From: Bacteroidetes bacterium GWE2_42_24
GTDB taxonomy: Bacteria > Bacteroidota > Bacteroidia > Bacteroidales > TTA-H9
Direction: 5' to 3'
NCBI GenBank assembly: GCA_001768515.1
Contig: MEOA01000067.1
Span: forward strand, 1-64,000
Length of the DNA: 64,000 nucleotides
Positions 17,552 through 26,136 of the stretch are shown in pieces. The notes under the pieces are model-generated. The model had not been told where the DNA came from. It made no database searches and saw only the letters and a program-made list of their open reading frames with translations. The translations under genes were made by a program, and so were the position numbers. Each line of letters opens with the position of its first letter. Position 1 is the first letter of the stretch.

Positions 17552-18193
17552 ATGAGCCAGCTATTAAACATCCACCCTGACAATCCCAATCCACGATACA
17601 TCAAGATGGTTCTCGAATGCCTCGAGGATGGAGGTGTCATCATTTACCCAACAGATACTGTTTATGGTATGGGCTGCGATCCAAGATTTCCGAAAGCTCT
17701 TGATCGGTTGGCCCAAATCAAAGGAATCAGACGTGAGAAAGCTGACTTCTCTCTTATCTGCCATGATCTTAAACAGCTTTCCGACTATGCCCGACCAATA
17801 GGGAATGATGTATTCAGGATGATGAAACGCCTTTTGCCGGGTCCCTATACTTTCATTCTGGAAGCCAATAATAACGTTCCAAAGATCTTCCAAAGTAAAA
17901 AAAAGACGGTTGGGATAAGGGTTCCGGACAACAATATCATAACCACGATCGTCAGGGAATATGGCCATGCCCTGGCCAACACGTCTATTCATGATTCTGA
18001 CGACACGATGACTGAGTATATCACTGACCCTGAATTGATATACGAGCGGTACGAAAAACAGGTTGATTTGGTGATTGATGGTGGTTATGGTGATAATGAA
18101 GGATCTACTATCATTGATTGTTCAGGTGATGATCTGGTACTCGTCAGACAAGGCAAAGGATCAGTGGAAGGCGTACTAATGCTACGTGACTGA
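17552..18193 (+). CDS. L-threonylcarbamoyladenylate synthase (Sua5/YciO/YrdC)
   Basis: The 213-residue protein makes threonylcarbamoyl-AMP from Thr, bicarbonate and ATP for the t6A37 modification of ANN-reading tRNAs. The signature is clear: GGVIIYPTDTVYGMGCDP (about residues 28-45), the KGIRREK loop, LLPGPYTFILEA, KTVGIRVPDN and a C-terminal STIIDCSG...LVRQGKG strand. It lacks the Sua5 C-terminal domain, so it is the short YrdC/YciO form; YciO-like proteins are a possible alternative. Confidence 0.88.
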   Translation: MSQLLNIHPDNPNPRYIKMVLECLEDGGVIIYPTDTVYGMGCDPRFPKALDRLAQIKGIRREKADFSLICHDLKQLSDYARPIGNDVFRMMKRLLPGPYTFILEANNNVPKIFQSKKKTVGIRVPDNNIITTIVREYGHALANTSIHDSDDTMTEYITDPELIYERYEKQVDLVIDGGYGDNEGSTIIDCSGDDLVLVRQGKGSVEGVLMLRD

Positions 18194-18271
18194 AATAGAA
18201 TAAGAAATAATTTCATTTCGTTTTTTTTACAAAAAACGACGGGAATATTTGGTGACTTAAGGGAAAAGGCC

Positions 18272-18280
18272 TACCTTTGC
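18272..18280 (+). promoter_or_regulatory. -7 promoter element TACCTTTGC for tRNA-Lys
   Basis: Consensus element 24 bp upstream of the tRNA 5' end, with a TTG at 18250-18252 at about the right distance for the -33 element. Confidence 0.7.
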
Positions 18281-18303
18281 ACCCTCAATTCCACTAAATG
18301 GAA

Positions 18304-18376
18304 GACTAAGTAGCTCAGCAGGTAGAGCACATCCCTTTTAAGGATGGGGTCCTGGGTTCGAGCCCCAGCTTGGTCA
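18304..18376 (+). tRNA. tRNA-Lys (anticodon UUU)
   Basis: A complete cloverleaf can be drawn. Acceptor GACTAAG pairs with CTTGGTC and the discriminator is A. The anticodon stem CATCC/GGATG encloses loop CTTTTAA with TTT at 18337-18339, and a T-loop GGTTCGAGCC is present. CCA is not encoded. Confidence 0.95.
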
Positions 18377-18377
18377 C

Positions 18378-18406
18378 AAAAAAGCCGCTTCAATGCGGCT
18401 TTTTTA
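18378..18406 (+). terminator. Terminator after tRNA-Lys
   Basis: Stem AAAAAAGCCGC with GCGGCTTTTTT right after the tRNA 3' end, with a T-run. Confidence 0.88.
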
Positions 18407-18557
18407 TTTATACCTGCTAATTAAAATTCGAAAACAATTAATTAGAAAATTCCTGATTCAACGATTCCGGCATGAGAATTCTTCTGCAAATCAATGAAAC
18501 TTTGAATCAGGAATTAACTGACTTTGGGTAGTTAAACTTTAACAGTTCGACAGAAGA

Positions 18558-19022
18558 TTACACAAAACGGACATTTTCCTTCTTGGTAATTTTTTCACAA
18601 TAATGACAAAGGAGGCGCAGGTCTGATTTATCTACAACTTTGAAACGGGTGGGCACCTGTTCAATGTTGGTAATGCACTTCGGGTTAAAACATCTTGCGA
18701 TTTTTTCAATCTGATCAGGAACTGTGACCTGTTTTTTCACAATTACATTGTAATCCTTGATTTCGATAAGGGTTGCGTTGGGTGCAACCAGTGCAATTTT
18801 ATTGATGGCATCATCAGTGAAGAATTTATTCTGAACCTTAATGATTCCCTTCTTCCCATATTTTTTGCTTTCAAGATTGGTTCCGAAAAGAACCTGGTTT
18901 TCAGTTTTGTCAAGTTCCAGAATTTTCATTACCTGATAAACACTATGGGAAGGAATATGGTCAATCACAGTACCGTTTTCGATTGCTGATACGATGAGTT
19001 CTTTTCTGGGTTCGGTTTTCAT
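18558..19022 (-). CDS. pyrI: Aspartate carbamoyltransferase regulatory subunit
   Basis: The 154-residue protein is the nucleotide-binding regulatory chain of aspartate transcarbamoylase. The N-terminal allosteric domain shows the ENGTVIDHIPSH motif (residues 15-26). The C-terminal zinc domain has four cysteines, C111-x4-C116 and C139-x2-C142 (CFNPKC and CHYC), that hold the contact with PyrB. It lies 20 bp after pyrB on the same strand, the usual pyrBI order. Presence of PyrI means the enzyme should be feedback-controlled by pyrimidine nucleotides. Confidence 0.95.
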   Translation of the reverse strand: MKTEPRKELIVSAIENGTVIDHIPSHSVYQVMKILELDKTENQVLFGTNLESKKYGKKGIIKVQNKFFTDDAINKIALVAPNATLIEIKDYNVIVKKQVTVPDQIEKIARCFNPKCITNIEQVPTRFKVVDKSDLRLLCHYCEKITKKENVRFV

Positions 19023-19042
19023 AGCTAATTCAAATTTAAAGA

Positions 19043-19948
19043 TTAAAGACCAAGAATTGAAGCGATTAGAGCCTGTCGAACATAAACGCCATTTAAAGCC
19101 TGTTGAAAGTAGTAGGCTTTAGGATTCGGATCGACGTCCTCGTTGATTTCATTGACCCTTGGCAGCGGATGAAGGATTTTTAGGTTATCTCTTGAGTCGG
19201 CAAGCATGGAATTGTTCAGAATATAGGAGTTCTTAACTCTTTCGTATTCCATTGGGTCTGAGAATCGCTCGCGTTGAATTCTTGTCATATATAGTATATC
19301 GACCTTAGGCAAGGCTTCTGCAATGTCGAGGTACTGATAGTAATTCAGATTAGCCTCTTTGATATACATTTTCACAGAGCTGGGCAGTTTCAACTCACTG
19401 GGAGAAATCAGGTGGAAGGTTGTATTGAATTGCGAGAGAGCCATGACCAGTGAGTGAACAGTGCGTCCATATTTCAGATCCCCTACAAACGCAATGTTGA
19501 GGTTATCGAGGGAACCCTGAGTTTGACGAATTGTGTACATATCTAACAGGCATTGGGTTGGGTGTTGGTTAGCCCCATCCCCGGCGTTGATAATGGGTAC
19601 AGTGGCAACTTCACTTGCCCAGCGGGCTGAGCCTTCGATCGGGTGGCGCATTACAATCAGGTCGCTGTAGTTACTTACAGTAAGGATTGTGTCTTTTAGC
19701 GATTCACCTTTAGATGTACTGGAACTTGAAGCGTCACTAAAACCAATGATTCGGCCACTTAGCCGGTTGACGGCACTTTCAAAGCTTAAACGGGTTCGGG
19801 TGCTGGGTTCAAAAAAAAGCGAGGCAACCACTTTTCCCTGAAGAATTCGCTGGCTTGGGTTCTTTTCAAATTCAGCAGCCCTGTTAAGAATTTGAATTTG
19901 TTCTGCCTTAGTGAAATCGTTGATGGAGACCAGACTTCGGTTTTTCAT
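19043..19948 (-). CDS. pyrB: Aspartate carbamoyltransferase catalytic subunit
   Basis: The 301-residue enzyme makes N-carbamoyl-L-aspartate from carbamoyl phosphate and aspartate, the first committed step of pyrimidine synthesis. The carbamoyl-phosphate motif [15 protein letters not shown] is at about residues 48-62. [26 protein letters not shown] and HPLPRVNEI are all present. It is first gene of a pyrBI operon. The upstream gene on the same strand ends in a terminator at 19993-20019, so pyrB should have its own promoter between 19949 and 19992; I see no attenuator or clear -7 match there. Confidence 0.96.
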   Translation of the reverse strand: MKNRSLVSINDFTKAEQIQILNRAAEFEKNPSQRILQGKVVASLFFEPSTRTRLSFESAVNRLSGRIIGFSDASSSSTSKGESLKDTILTVSNYSDLIVMRHPIEGSARWASEVATVPIINAGDGANQHPTQCLLDMYTIRQTQGSLDNLNIAFVGDLKYGRTVHSLVMALSQFNTTFHLISPSELKLPSSVKMYIKEANLNYYQYLDIAEALPKVDILYMTRIQRERFSDPMEYERVKNSYILNNSMLADSRDNLKILHPLPRVNEINEDVDPNPKAYYFQQALNGVYVRQALIASILGL

Positions 19949-19992
19949 CGATATAAAATTTGAATTAAAATTAGGTTAACGGTATTACAGCC

Positions 19993-20019
19993 CAAAAAAA
20001 AGGCGACTGACGTCGCCTT
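19993..20019 (-). terminator. Terminator after the cyclic 2,3-DPG synthase-type gene
   Basis: On the - strand, AAGGCGAC-GTCA-GTCGCCTT followed by a run of eight T. It separates this gene from pyrB. Confidence 0.9.
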
Positions 20020-20026
20020 AAAGATA

Positions 20027-21394
20027 TTATTTACAGCAGCAGCAGCCGCCATGCTTGAGAAGATTGTGCTTTTCAACGAATTCGTCAATCACTTCGTTCA
20101 GATCAGGATGACCAATTTCCTGCAGGTCATAGCCTACTTTGACGCAAGGTTTGTTAATCTTGACAATACGGGTCAGATCAATAGGAGTAGCAATCACCAC
20201 AACATCACAAGGTGTGTTAGCGATGGTGGCTTCGAGGTCTTTAACCTGCTGATCGCCATATCCCATAGCTGGAAGAAGGGTGCCAATATTGGGATAAATA
20301 CGGAAAGTATCAGCGAGTTTGCCAACAGCATAAGGCCTAGGATCAACCAATTCAGCAGCACCAAATTTGGTAGCTGCAACAGTTCCTGCACCAATGCGCA
20401 TTTCTCCGTGGGTAAGCGTAGGGCCGTCTTCAATGACCAGGGCACGTTTTCCGCGGATGGCAGCCGGATTATCAACTGTAAGTGGTGAAGCTCCATCAAT
20501 AACGATTGCATTGGGGTTGATTTTTGCAATGTTGTCGCGAACTATCTGAATGTTTTCGAACGAAGCGGTATCAATCTTGTTGATAACAATTACATCCGAC
20601 ATTCTTGCAACAACTTCACCAGGGTAGTATGATACTTCAGCACCCGGGCGGTGGGGATCGGCAACACCAATCATCAGGTCGGGTTTGTAGAAGGGGAAGT
20701 CATTATTTCCACCATCCCACAATACTACATCACAACCATCAGGATCGTTTTCTGCGGCACGCAAAATAGCTTCATAATCGACACCTGAATAAATGACGTT
20801 ACCACGAACAACATGCGGTTCGTATTCTTCCATCTCTTCAATGGTGCATTTATGTTTAGCAAGATCCTCAACTTTGGCGAAACGCTGCACTTTCTGGGCA
20901 ACCAGGTCGCCATAAGGCATCGGATGGCGAACTGCTACGACTTTCAGCCCTTTCTCCATCAGAATTTCGATTACACGACGAGAGGTCTGGCTTTTGCCAC
21001 AACCTGTACGGGTAGCACCGATTGCAATGAGCGGCTTGGTACTTTTTACCATGGTTTCAGCAGGACCAAGAAGTATGAAGTTAGCCCCTGCTGCATTGAC
21101 AATGGAACTAATATTCATCAGACGTTGATAGGGAACATCGCTGTATGCAAACACACAATCCTTAACGTCAAGGTCTTTAATTAGTTTAGGCAGGTTTATT
21201 TCGGCCATAATAGGAATACCAGCAGGATACAGATCGGCACCGGCTAATTCTGACGGATATTTACGACCATCAATATCCGGAATCTGGGCAGCAGTGAAGG
21301 CTACTACATTGTACAGAGCATTGCCTCTGAAGAATGTATTGAAATTGTGGAAATCTCGTCCGGCTGCACCGATAATGATTACGTTTCGTTTCAT
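20027..21394 (-). CDS. Cyclic 2,3-diphosphoglycerate synthase-type P-loop protein
   Basis: The 455-residue protein starts with a Rossmann-like segment (NVIIIGAAGRDFHNFNTFFR) and has a P-loop at 126-136 (GATRTGCGKSQ), then VVLWDGGNNDFPFYKPDLMIGVADP and VINKIDTA. This matches the family that databases call cyclic 2,3-diphosphoglycerate synthetase after the archaeal enzyme of Methanothermus; its bacterial members have not, to my knowledge, been tested for that reaction, and GTPase-like roles are possible. The C-terminus is unusual: GGCCCCK, four Cys in a row at 451-454. It has its own -7 element at 21435-21443 and terminator. Confidence 0.75.
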   Translation of the reverse strand: MKRNVIIIGAAGRDFHNFNTFFRGNALYNVVAFTAAQIPDIDGRKYPSELAGADLYPAGIPIMAEINLPKLIKDLDVKDCVFAYSDVPYQRLMNISSIVNAAGANFILLGPAETMVKSTKPLIAIGATRTGCGKSQTSRRVIEILMEKGLKVVAVRHPMPYGDLVAQKVQRFAKVEDLAKHKCTIEEMEEYEPHVVRGNVIYSGVDYEAILRAAENDPDGCDVVLWDGGNNDFPFYKPDLMIGVADPHRPGAEVSYYPGEVVARMSDVIVINKIDTASFENIQIVRDNIAKINPNAIVIDGASPLTVDNPAAIRGKRALVIEDGPTLTHGEMRIGAGTVAATKFGAAELVDPRPYAVGKLADTFRIYPNIGTLLPAMGYGDQQVKDLEATIANTPCDVVVIATPIDLTRIVKINKPCVKVGYDLQEIGHPDLNEVIDEFVEKHNLLKHGGCCCCK

Positions 21395-21434
21395 CTTGGT
21401 TTAACTTTAGGGGTTTTTAGGTGATTTTAACAAG

Positions 21435-21443
21435 GCAAAGTTA
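21435..21443 (-). promoter_or_regulatory. -7 promoter element TAACTTTGC (minus strand)
   Basis: Consensus element about 41 bp upstream of the start of the 20027-21394 gene. Confidence 0.65.
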
Positions 21444-21692
21444 AATATTCTCCTAAAAGTTAAAGCATATTATTACTAGTTTTTTTGGGGAATCTTAATC
21501 ATTCATAAAGATCTTAGGTTATAACTTGTTCTATATTATTGTAATCAATTGATAATTAATGCTTTTTGGAATAGTAATATTATATAACCGGTCGATTTGG
21601 GAGATAAACCAAGTGAAGAATTCGAAGCTCGGCGATTCATTAATTGGGGTTCGTTAAATGGTAAAATGATTATTTTTACATAAAAATTAGCG

Positions 21693-24215
21693 ATGAAATT
21701 TTGCCTGTGGATATGCCTTTTGTTCCTGATTTCATGCAACAGCGTGGAAAGTGATAGGCGCGTAAAGGAAAATGCACAGATCGGAAATGTGAAAATGGCT
21801 AAGCAAGAATTGATATCAATTGACAAAGCCATTATGCTGGGCGATCTGAACAGGGCACTATCACAGGCTTCCGCCGGCCTTGAACGAACGGAACAAACTG
21901 CAGACGAATCGCTGATTTGTAGTTTCAAATTGAGATTGGCAACCATCAATCGCATCAACGGGAATTTCAAGCAGTCCATTGAATCGTTGAATTGGATTAA
22001 CTTGTATGCCAGAAAACTTAAAAATGACAGCCTTGAATTGTATTCATTTCTTCAACTGGGTGATGCCTACAAGGCGTTAACCCTGATGAACATAGCCACT
22101 TCCTGTTATCTGAATGCTAATGAAATTATTGATAGAAATAAAGCTTTTAGAAACCAGAAGTATATAATTTACAAGTCTCTGGGAATGGTTTTTGAAGGTA
22201 TTGCCGATTATAACCGGGCGATTTATTTCTATCAGAAAAGTCTGGAAGAGGGTGATACGCTAAGTAATATTAACAGTGTTCAGACGCATCGTTGTCTGGC
22301 TAATTGTTATCTATTTATCAATGATGAAAAAAAAGCTTTTCAGCAAATCAAGTTAATGGAGAAGTGTTTGAGGGCTGAGCCGCGCCTTGATAATTATGTG
22401 AACTTGTTTTCAGCAAAAGGTGATGTGTATTTAAAACTATCCAGGTTTGATAGTGCTTTAATTTTTTATTCCAAGGCAGAAAGGATTGCAGTGTTGGATC
22501 ATGATATCAATTCTGTAGCAATTAATCAAACTAAGATTGCTCACATTTATACAGAAAAAGGCGATTGGACTTCAGCGCTTCGTCAAAATCGTAAAGCGTT
22601 AGCCCTTAGAAAAAATATTAAAAGCGAGATTCTTACCAGTAGTTCTCTTGCCAACATCGGGATGAACTATTATCAAACAGGTAAAATTGACTCGGCCGAA
22701 TTCTTTCTTCTGGAAAGTCTTGCGCTTGCCCGACAATTGGAATCATCAGTGTTCACAACGCGTGCTTTTACTAAATTGGTTTCTTTTTATATTCAAACAG
22801 CTGATAACGAAAAAGCTTTGACCTATTTTAGGGCACAACAGGGATATCTGGATAGCCTGACTAAAGTAAATCAACGTTTGAATACTGATCTTATCTTATC
22901 AGTATCTGATTTTGATCAGATTGAAGATGAATCAAATGGATCATTTTCAGAACAATTTTCTAATGGTAATTTGGTTTATGCTATACTGGTAATTGGATTA
23001 GTAACACTAGTATTTCTTGTATTAATATTCAGAAGTAGGCAGAAAGTAAAATCAAAACATGCTGAGAGTCCTTTTATCAGGAAGCCAGGATTTATGTTTC
23101 CCATTCCGGTCAATGTTCTCGATTCGATAAACATCGGTATAAGTGTGTCGGACGAAAAAGAGCAATTGTTGTTTTGCAATCAGGTGTTTGCTCAGATGCT
23201 GGGTTACCAGGCAGACGAACTTACTGGTAAAAATTTGTTGTACATTACGACTGTAGAACAAATAGATACATACAAAAGGGAGACCCTAATCAGAGAAACC
23301 GGGATTACCTCTAAGTATGAGACTGTGTTAAGGACAATCAATGGGGTTTTAATTAAAGTTAAAGTCAATGCATCTCCTTTTCCTATGGATAATGGAAAGA
23401 TAGGGACAATTGCAATTGTGTCTAACTTGTCGGATGAAGACCGGCTAAGTACTCAATTGGTTGAAATTGCATCAAAACTCGATCGGCTTGAAATTTCTCA
23501 GGGAACATTTTTGATAGATATTATCAAGGAAATTAAGAATCCGTTGGGTAAAATTCAGCGTGTTATTGACGATTTTTTAAAAATTGTATCTTTGGGTGAT
23601 GAAGTCAAATTCAGATTAAGAGTGATTAGCAGTGAAGTAGAACGCATTCATCGATTTGACGAAGACCTTAGGAATTATTGTGAGGTAAAGAGTGGAACGG
23701 TAAAGCAGCTAAACTCAGCTAAGAGCGTTATAGAATTGTTGACTGATTTAAAACAATCAGTTGAGAAGCATTTTAATAGCAATTATTTTCAAGGAGGAAC
23801 CCTGGCTATCAGTTTTCCTGAAGAGGCTGATGGGATAGTTGCTGTTGATCTCTCCCGGTTGGAAAGGATTATTTGCAGGCTCATGGATCATTTGTTTCAA
23901 AAATCTGTGACAAAAGCGGTCTCAATTGGATGCAGTTTAACCAGTGATGAAAATATCATATTTGATGTTTCTGAATGGAGAGTTAAACAAAAATCAATGG
24001 AGGATAGCAGATTGAATAGTGGCATGAGCGGAAGCATTGAGTATGATAATTACAATGATCATATAACAATGCCAGTTGCGCTCCATATGGTTAAAGCATA
24101 CACTGAAGCCATGCATGGAAGATTTTGGACAGATGAATCACTGCTAACAGGATCGAAATATTATCTGGCTTTTCCATGCAATAAAACGAGTGACGAAATT
24201 GCACCACTGATTTAA
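21693..24215 (+). CDS. TPR-PAS pseudo-histidine kinase (lipoprotein-type signal)
   Basis: The 840-residue protein starts with a lipobox-like signal (FLISC, Cys15), then about eight TPR-like helical repeats (residues 50-390), a transmembrane helix (427-446), a PAS domain (478-585) and a HisKA/HATPase-like tail (600-835). In the dimerisation motif, the family's SHEIRTPL reads IKEIKNPL, so the phosphoacceptor His is Lys612. The ATPase region also lacks a DNGxG box and the N-box asparagine. It should therefore not autophosphorylate; a scaffolding or allosteric role is inferred. No receiver domain follows. The next gene begins 35 bp downstream and may be co-transcribed. Confidence 0.78.
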   Translation: MKFCLWICLLFLISCNSVESDRRVKENAQIGNVKMAKQELISIDKAIMLGDLNRALSQASAGLERTEQTADESLICSFKLRLATINRINGNFKQSIESLNWINLYARKLKNDSLELYSFLQLGDAYKALTLMNIATSCYLNANEIIDRNKAFRNQKYIIYKSLGMVFEGIADYNRAIYFYQKSLEEGDTLSNINSVQTHRCLANCYLFINDEKKAFQQIKLMEKCLRAEPRLDNYVNLFSAKGDVYLKLSRFDSALIFYSKAERIAVLDHDINSVAINQTKIAHIYTEKGDWTSALRQNRKALALRKNIKSEILTSSSLANIGMNYYQTGKIDSAEFFLLESLALARQLESSVFTTRAFTKLVSFYIQTADNEKALTYFRAQQGYLDSLTKVNQRLNTDLILSVSDFDQIEDESNGSFSEQFSNGNLVYAILVIGLVTLVFLVLIFRSRQKVKSKHAESPFIRKPGFMFPIPVNVLDSINIGISVSDEKEQLLFCNQVFAQMLGYQADELTGKNLLYITTVEQIDTYKRETLIRETGITSKYETVLRTINGVLIKVKVNASPFPMDNGKIGTIAIVSNLSDEDRLSTQLVEIASKLDRLEISQGTFLIDIIKEIKNPLGKIQRVIDDFLKIVSLGDEVKFRLRVISSEVERIHRFDEDLRNYCEVKSGTVKQLNSAKSVIELLTDLKQSVEKHFNSNYFQGGTLAISFPEEADGIVAVDLSRLERIICRLMDHLFQKSVTKAVSIGCSLTSDENIIFDVSEWRVKQKSMEDSRLNSGMSGSIEYDNYNDHITMPVALHMVKAYTEAMHGRFWTDESLLTGSKYYLAFPCNKTSDEIAPLI

Positions 24216-24250
24216 AACAAATGATAACAGCTCCATCTTTTTGATTGATT

Positions 24251-24535
24251 ATGTCAGATGAACTTAAACTAAAATTGCTGCTGAAGATGATGTTTCGTGA
24301 GATGAGTCTCGACAGGCGTTTTCAGGAAACTAAAGTTTACGGGATATGGGAAAGTACTGTTGGCGAAGCAGTGGCTAAACGCACCCAAAATCTTCGGGTT
24401 CAAAATGGTACTTTATATGTTAGTGTCGATTCATCAGTTTTGAGGAGTGAACTTCAATATGCAAAATATAGGTTAATCAGGCTTCTAAACAGTAAGATGA
24501 GGTCAGATGCTATAAAGGACATCGTTTTTCACTAG
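24251..24535 (+). CDS. DUF721 / DciA-like protein
   Basis: The 94-residue protein matches the DUF721 family: an N-terminal helix, then VYGIWESTVGEAVAKRTQNLRVQNGTLYVSVDSSVLRSELQYAKYRLIRLLN. DciA proteins of this family help load the replicative helicase DnaB in bacteria without DnaC. I chose ATG at 24251 over the TTG two codons earlier. It follows the pseudokinase gene by 35 bp. The family is clear; that this small version loads helicase is inferred. Confidence 0.82.
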   Translation: MSDELKLKLLLKMMFREMSLDRRFQETKVYGIWESTVGEAVAKRTQNLRVQNGTLYVSVDSSVLRSELQYAKYRLIRLLNSKMRSDAIKDIVFH

Positions 24536-24641
24536 AATTTTGCCCTTTAATCAGCGAAAGAAACAACGTGTATTCATGACAGTTATTAACTGAATGGTTA
24601 ACGATATTGAATATTTTGACCATTTGGTTAGGATTTGTTTA

Positions 24642-24650
24642 TAATTTTGC
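24642..24650 (+). promoter_or_regulatory. -7 promoter element TAATTTTGC
   Basis: Consensus element directly before a 2 x 17 bp repeat and 37 bp before the start codon at 24687. Confidence 0.65.
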
Positions 24651-24684
24651 ATTTTACAAGCTCAATAATTTTACAAGCTCAATA
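24651..24684 (+). repeat. Perfect 17-bp tandem duplication in a 5' leader
   Basis: The unit attttacaagctcaata occurs twice without mismatch, filling the space between the -7 element and the start codon region of the 24687 gene. It would double the length of the leader. Confidence 0.9.
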
Positions 24685-24686
24685 AT

Positions 24687-25505
24687 ATGTTAAGGACGGT
24701 TTCTTTTAGTCACAAATTAATAAGCCAATTTTGCGCGGCTACCCGCGACTATAATATAGTTCACTCCGCTGCATATATGCACATAAATGAAAAGAAGGTC
24801 GTTGTTCCTGGGATGTTATTGTTGAGTACAATACTGAGCGATGCAAATCTTTACCTGGGGAAAGAAAATTCCCCTAATTATTTCATGATTTACTTTAATT
24901 CTATAGTCAGTGAAGATGATCAGGTTCAGATTGGCTGTCTGCCACTTAATGCTGACAGGGATTGTTGGCAGTTGTCGGCAATAAATGGAAAGGATTGTCT
25001 TTCATTACATGATAATAAAAGCATTATGAAATGTCAGGTCTCCTCTTCCCTGTCGATCTCAAATGGTAATTTGAGATTATTGCCATTTGACGAGTCACAG
25101 CTTTTTTCTTTTCAACAACTCACGAGTTTTGGTGACGAAGCAACATCATCGGTTTTATTTGCAATTGCATACGGGAGTATGGCATTAAACAAGGCCATTG
25201 CTAATCCGGAGTCTGAAACTGAAATAGAAATAAACCGGTTGCTCGATAAAAATATTAATCCAAATCGTGTCTCGCCTTTTTATCAATCGCTTGAAATTGA
25301 ATTGCCATTGAAGCCAACAAGGTGTAATCCCGGGAAGGAATTGTCATATTATATAGATTTCGAGCGGGAGGTATTCAATAAATCTTACTTCGCCAACTTA
25401 ATCTGTGAGCAAGATCATCAAAAAATCTTTTTGGCCCGTTATCAGATGGTAGCAATCCCTGACAGGTTAATTATGCGGAAGGCAAAGGGGCTGAATGAGA
25501 ACTAA
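24687..25505 (+). CDS. Hotdog-fold (MaoC dehydratase-like) protein
   Basis: The 272-residue protein begins with a segment that resembles MaoC-type hydratases: SHKLISQFCAATRDYNIVHSAAYMHIN...VVVPGMLLLSTILS. The pattern DxNxxH (Asp21, His26) corresponds to the catalytic Asp and His of (R)-specific enoyl-CoA hydratases, and the following PGML to the HGM helix. A second half (about 130-265) could form a second hotdog. Substrate unknown; a 3-hydroxyacyl thioester is the family expectation. The 3' end overlaps the convergent FAH gene by 4 bp. Confidence 0.6.
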   Translation: MLRTVSFSHKLISQFCAATRDYNIVHSAAYMHINEKKVVVPGMLLLSTILSDANLYLGKENSPNYFMIYFNSIVSEDDQVQIGCLPLNADRDCWQLSAINGKDCLSLHDNKSIMKCQVSSSLSISNGNLRLLPFDESQLFSFQQLTSFGDEATSSVLFAIAYGSMALNKAIANPESETEIEINRLLDKNINPNRVSPFYQSLEIELPLKPTRCNPGKELSYYIDFEREVFNKSYFANLICEQDHQKIFLARYQMVAIPDRLIMRKAKGLNEN

Positions 25506-26113
25506 CGGATATCAACTTTAAGGCAACTTTCTTCCCCGATAAATGCATCCAACCTGTCACCTATATTGACAGATCCTACCCCAGCAGGGGTTCCGGTAAA
25601 AATGAGGTCTCCTTCCTTGATTGTAACAAATTTGCTTACATACGAGATCAATTCTTCGAAGGTAAAAATCATTTCGGAAGTGTTCCCCTTTTGGACTATC
25701 TCTTTATTCTTGAAAAGACTGAACGCTATGTTGCCTTTGTCCTGAAAAGTTTCAACAGGGAAAAACTTTCCGACGGGAGCTGAAAAATCGAAGGATTTTG
25801 CCATTTCCCAGGGCAATCCGTTTTTTTTACAATAGGCTTGCAAATCTCTGGCTGTGAAATCTATGCCAATTCCTATCGCATTGTAATAAGTATGGGCGAA
25901 ACGTGTTTCAATATGTTTTCCCAGCCGGCTTATCCGTAGAACCAGTTCGACCTCATACTGGAGGTCTTGCGTGAATTCCGGATAGAAAACCGGATGACGC
26001 TTTGGCAGTAAGGCTGTCTCTGGTTTCATGAAAAAGACCGGGGATTCGGGAACCGGATTGTTGAGCTCTCTGGCGTGTTCCTTATAATTACGACCAATAC
26101 AGATAATCTTCAT
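25502..26113 (-). CDS. Fumarylacetoacetate hydrolase family protein
   Basis: The 203-residue protein starts at the Met at 26113 (MKIICIGRNYKEHARELNN). It shows the FAH-fold core: PVFFMKPETALL, YEVELVLRISRLGKHI (metal-binding Glu pair), IGIGIDFTARDLQ, GLPWEMAKSFDFSAPVGKFFP and GDLIFTGTPAGVG. Members are Mg/Mn-dependent acylpyruvases, hydratases or oxaloacetate decarboxylases; the short single-domain form is closest to the acylpyruvase/FAHD1 type. A -7 element at 26128-26136 supports the chosen start. Confidence 0.88.
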   Translation of the reverse strand: MKIICIGRNYKEHARELNNPVPESPVFFMKPETALLPKRHPVFYPEFTQDLQYEVELVLRISRLGKHIETRFAHTYYNAIGIGIDFTARDLQAYCKKNGLPWEMAKSFDFSAPVGKFFPVETFQDKGNIAFSLFKNKEIVQKGNTSEMIFTFEELISYVSKFVTIKEGDLIFTGTPAGVGSVNIGDRLDAFIGEESCLKVDIR

Positions 26114-26127
26114 GCCTGTAGTTTTAC

Positions 26128-26136
26128 GCAAATATA
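26128..26136 (-). promoter_or_regulatory. -7 promoter element TATATTTGC (minus strand)
   Basis: Consensus element 15 bp upstream of the FAH-family start at 26113. Confidence 0.65.

Noticed and set aside
21545-21979. 144-residue frame on the - strand
   Set aside because: It lies across the 5' end of the pseudokinase gene and has no protein-like pattern of its own.
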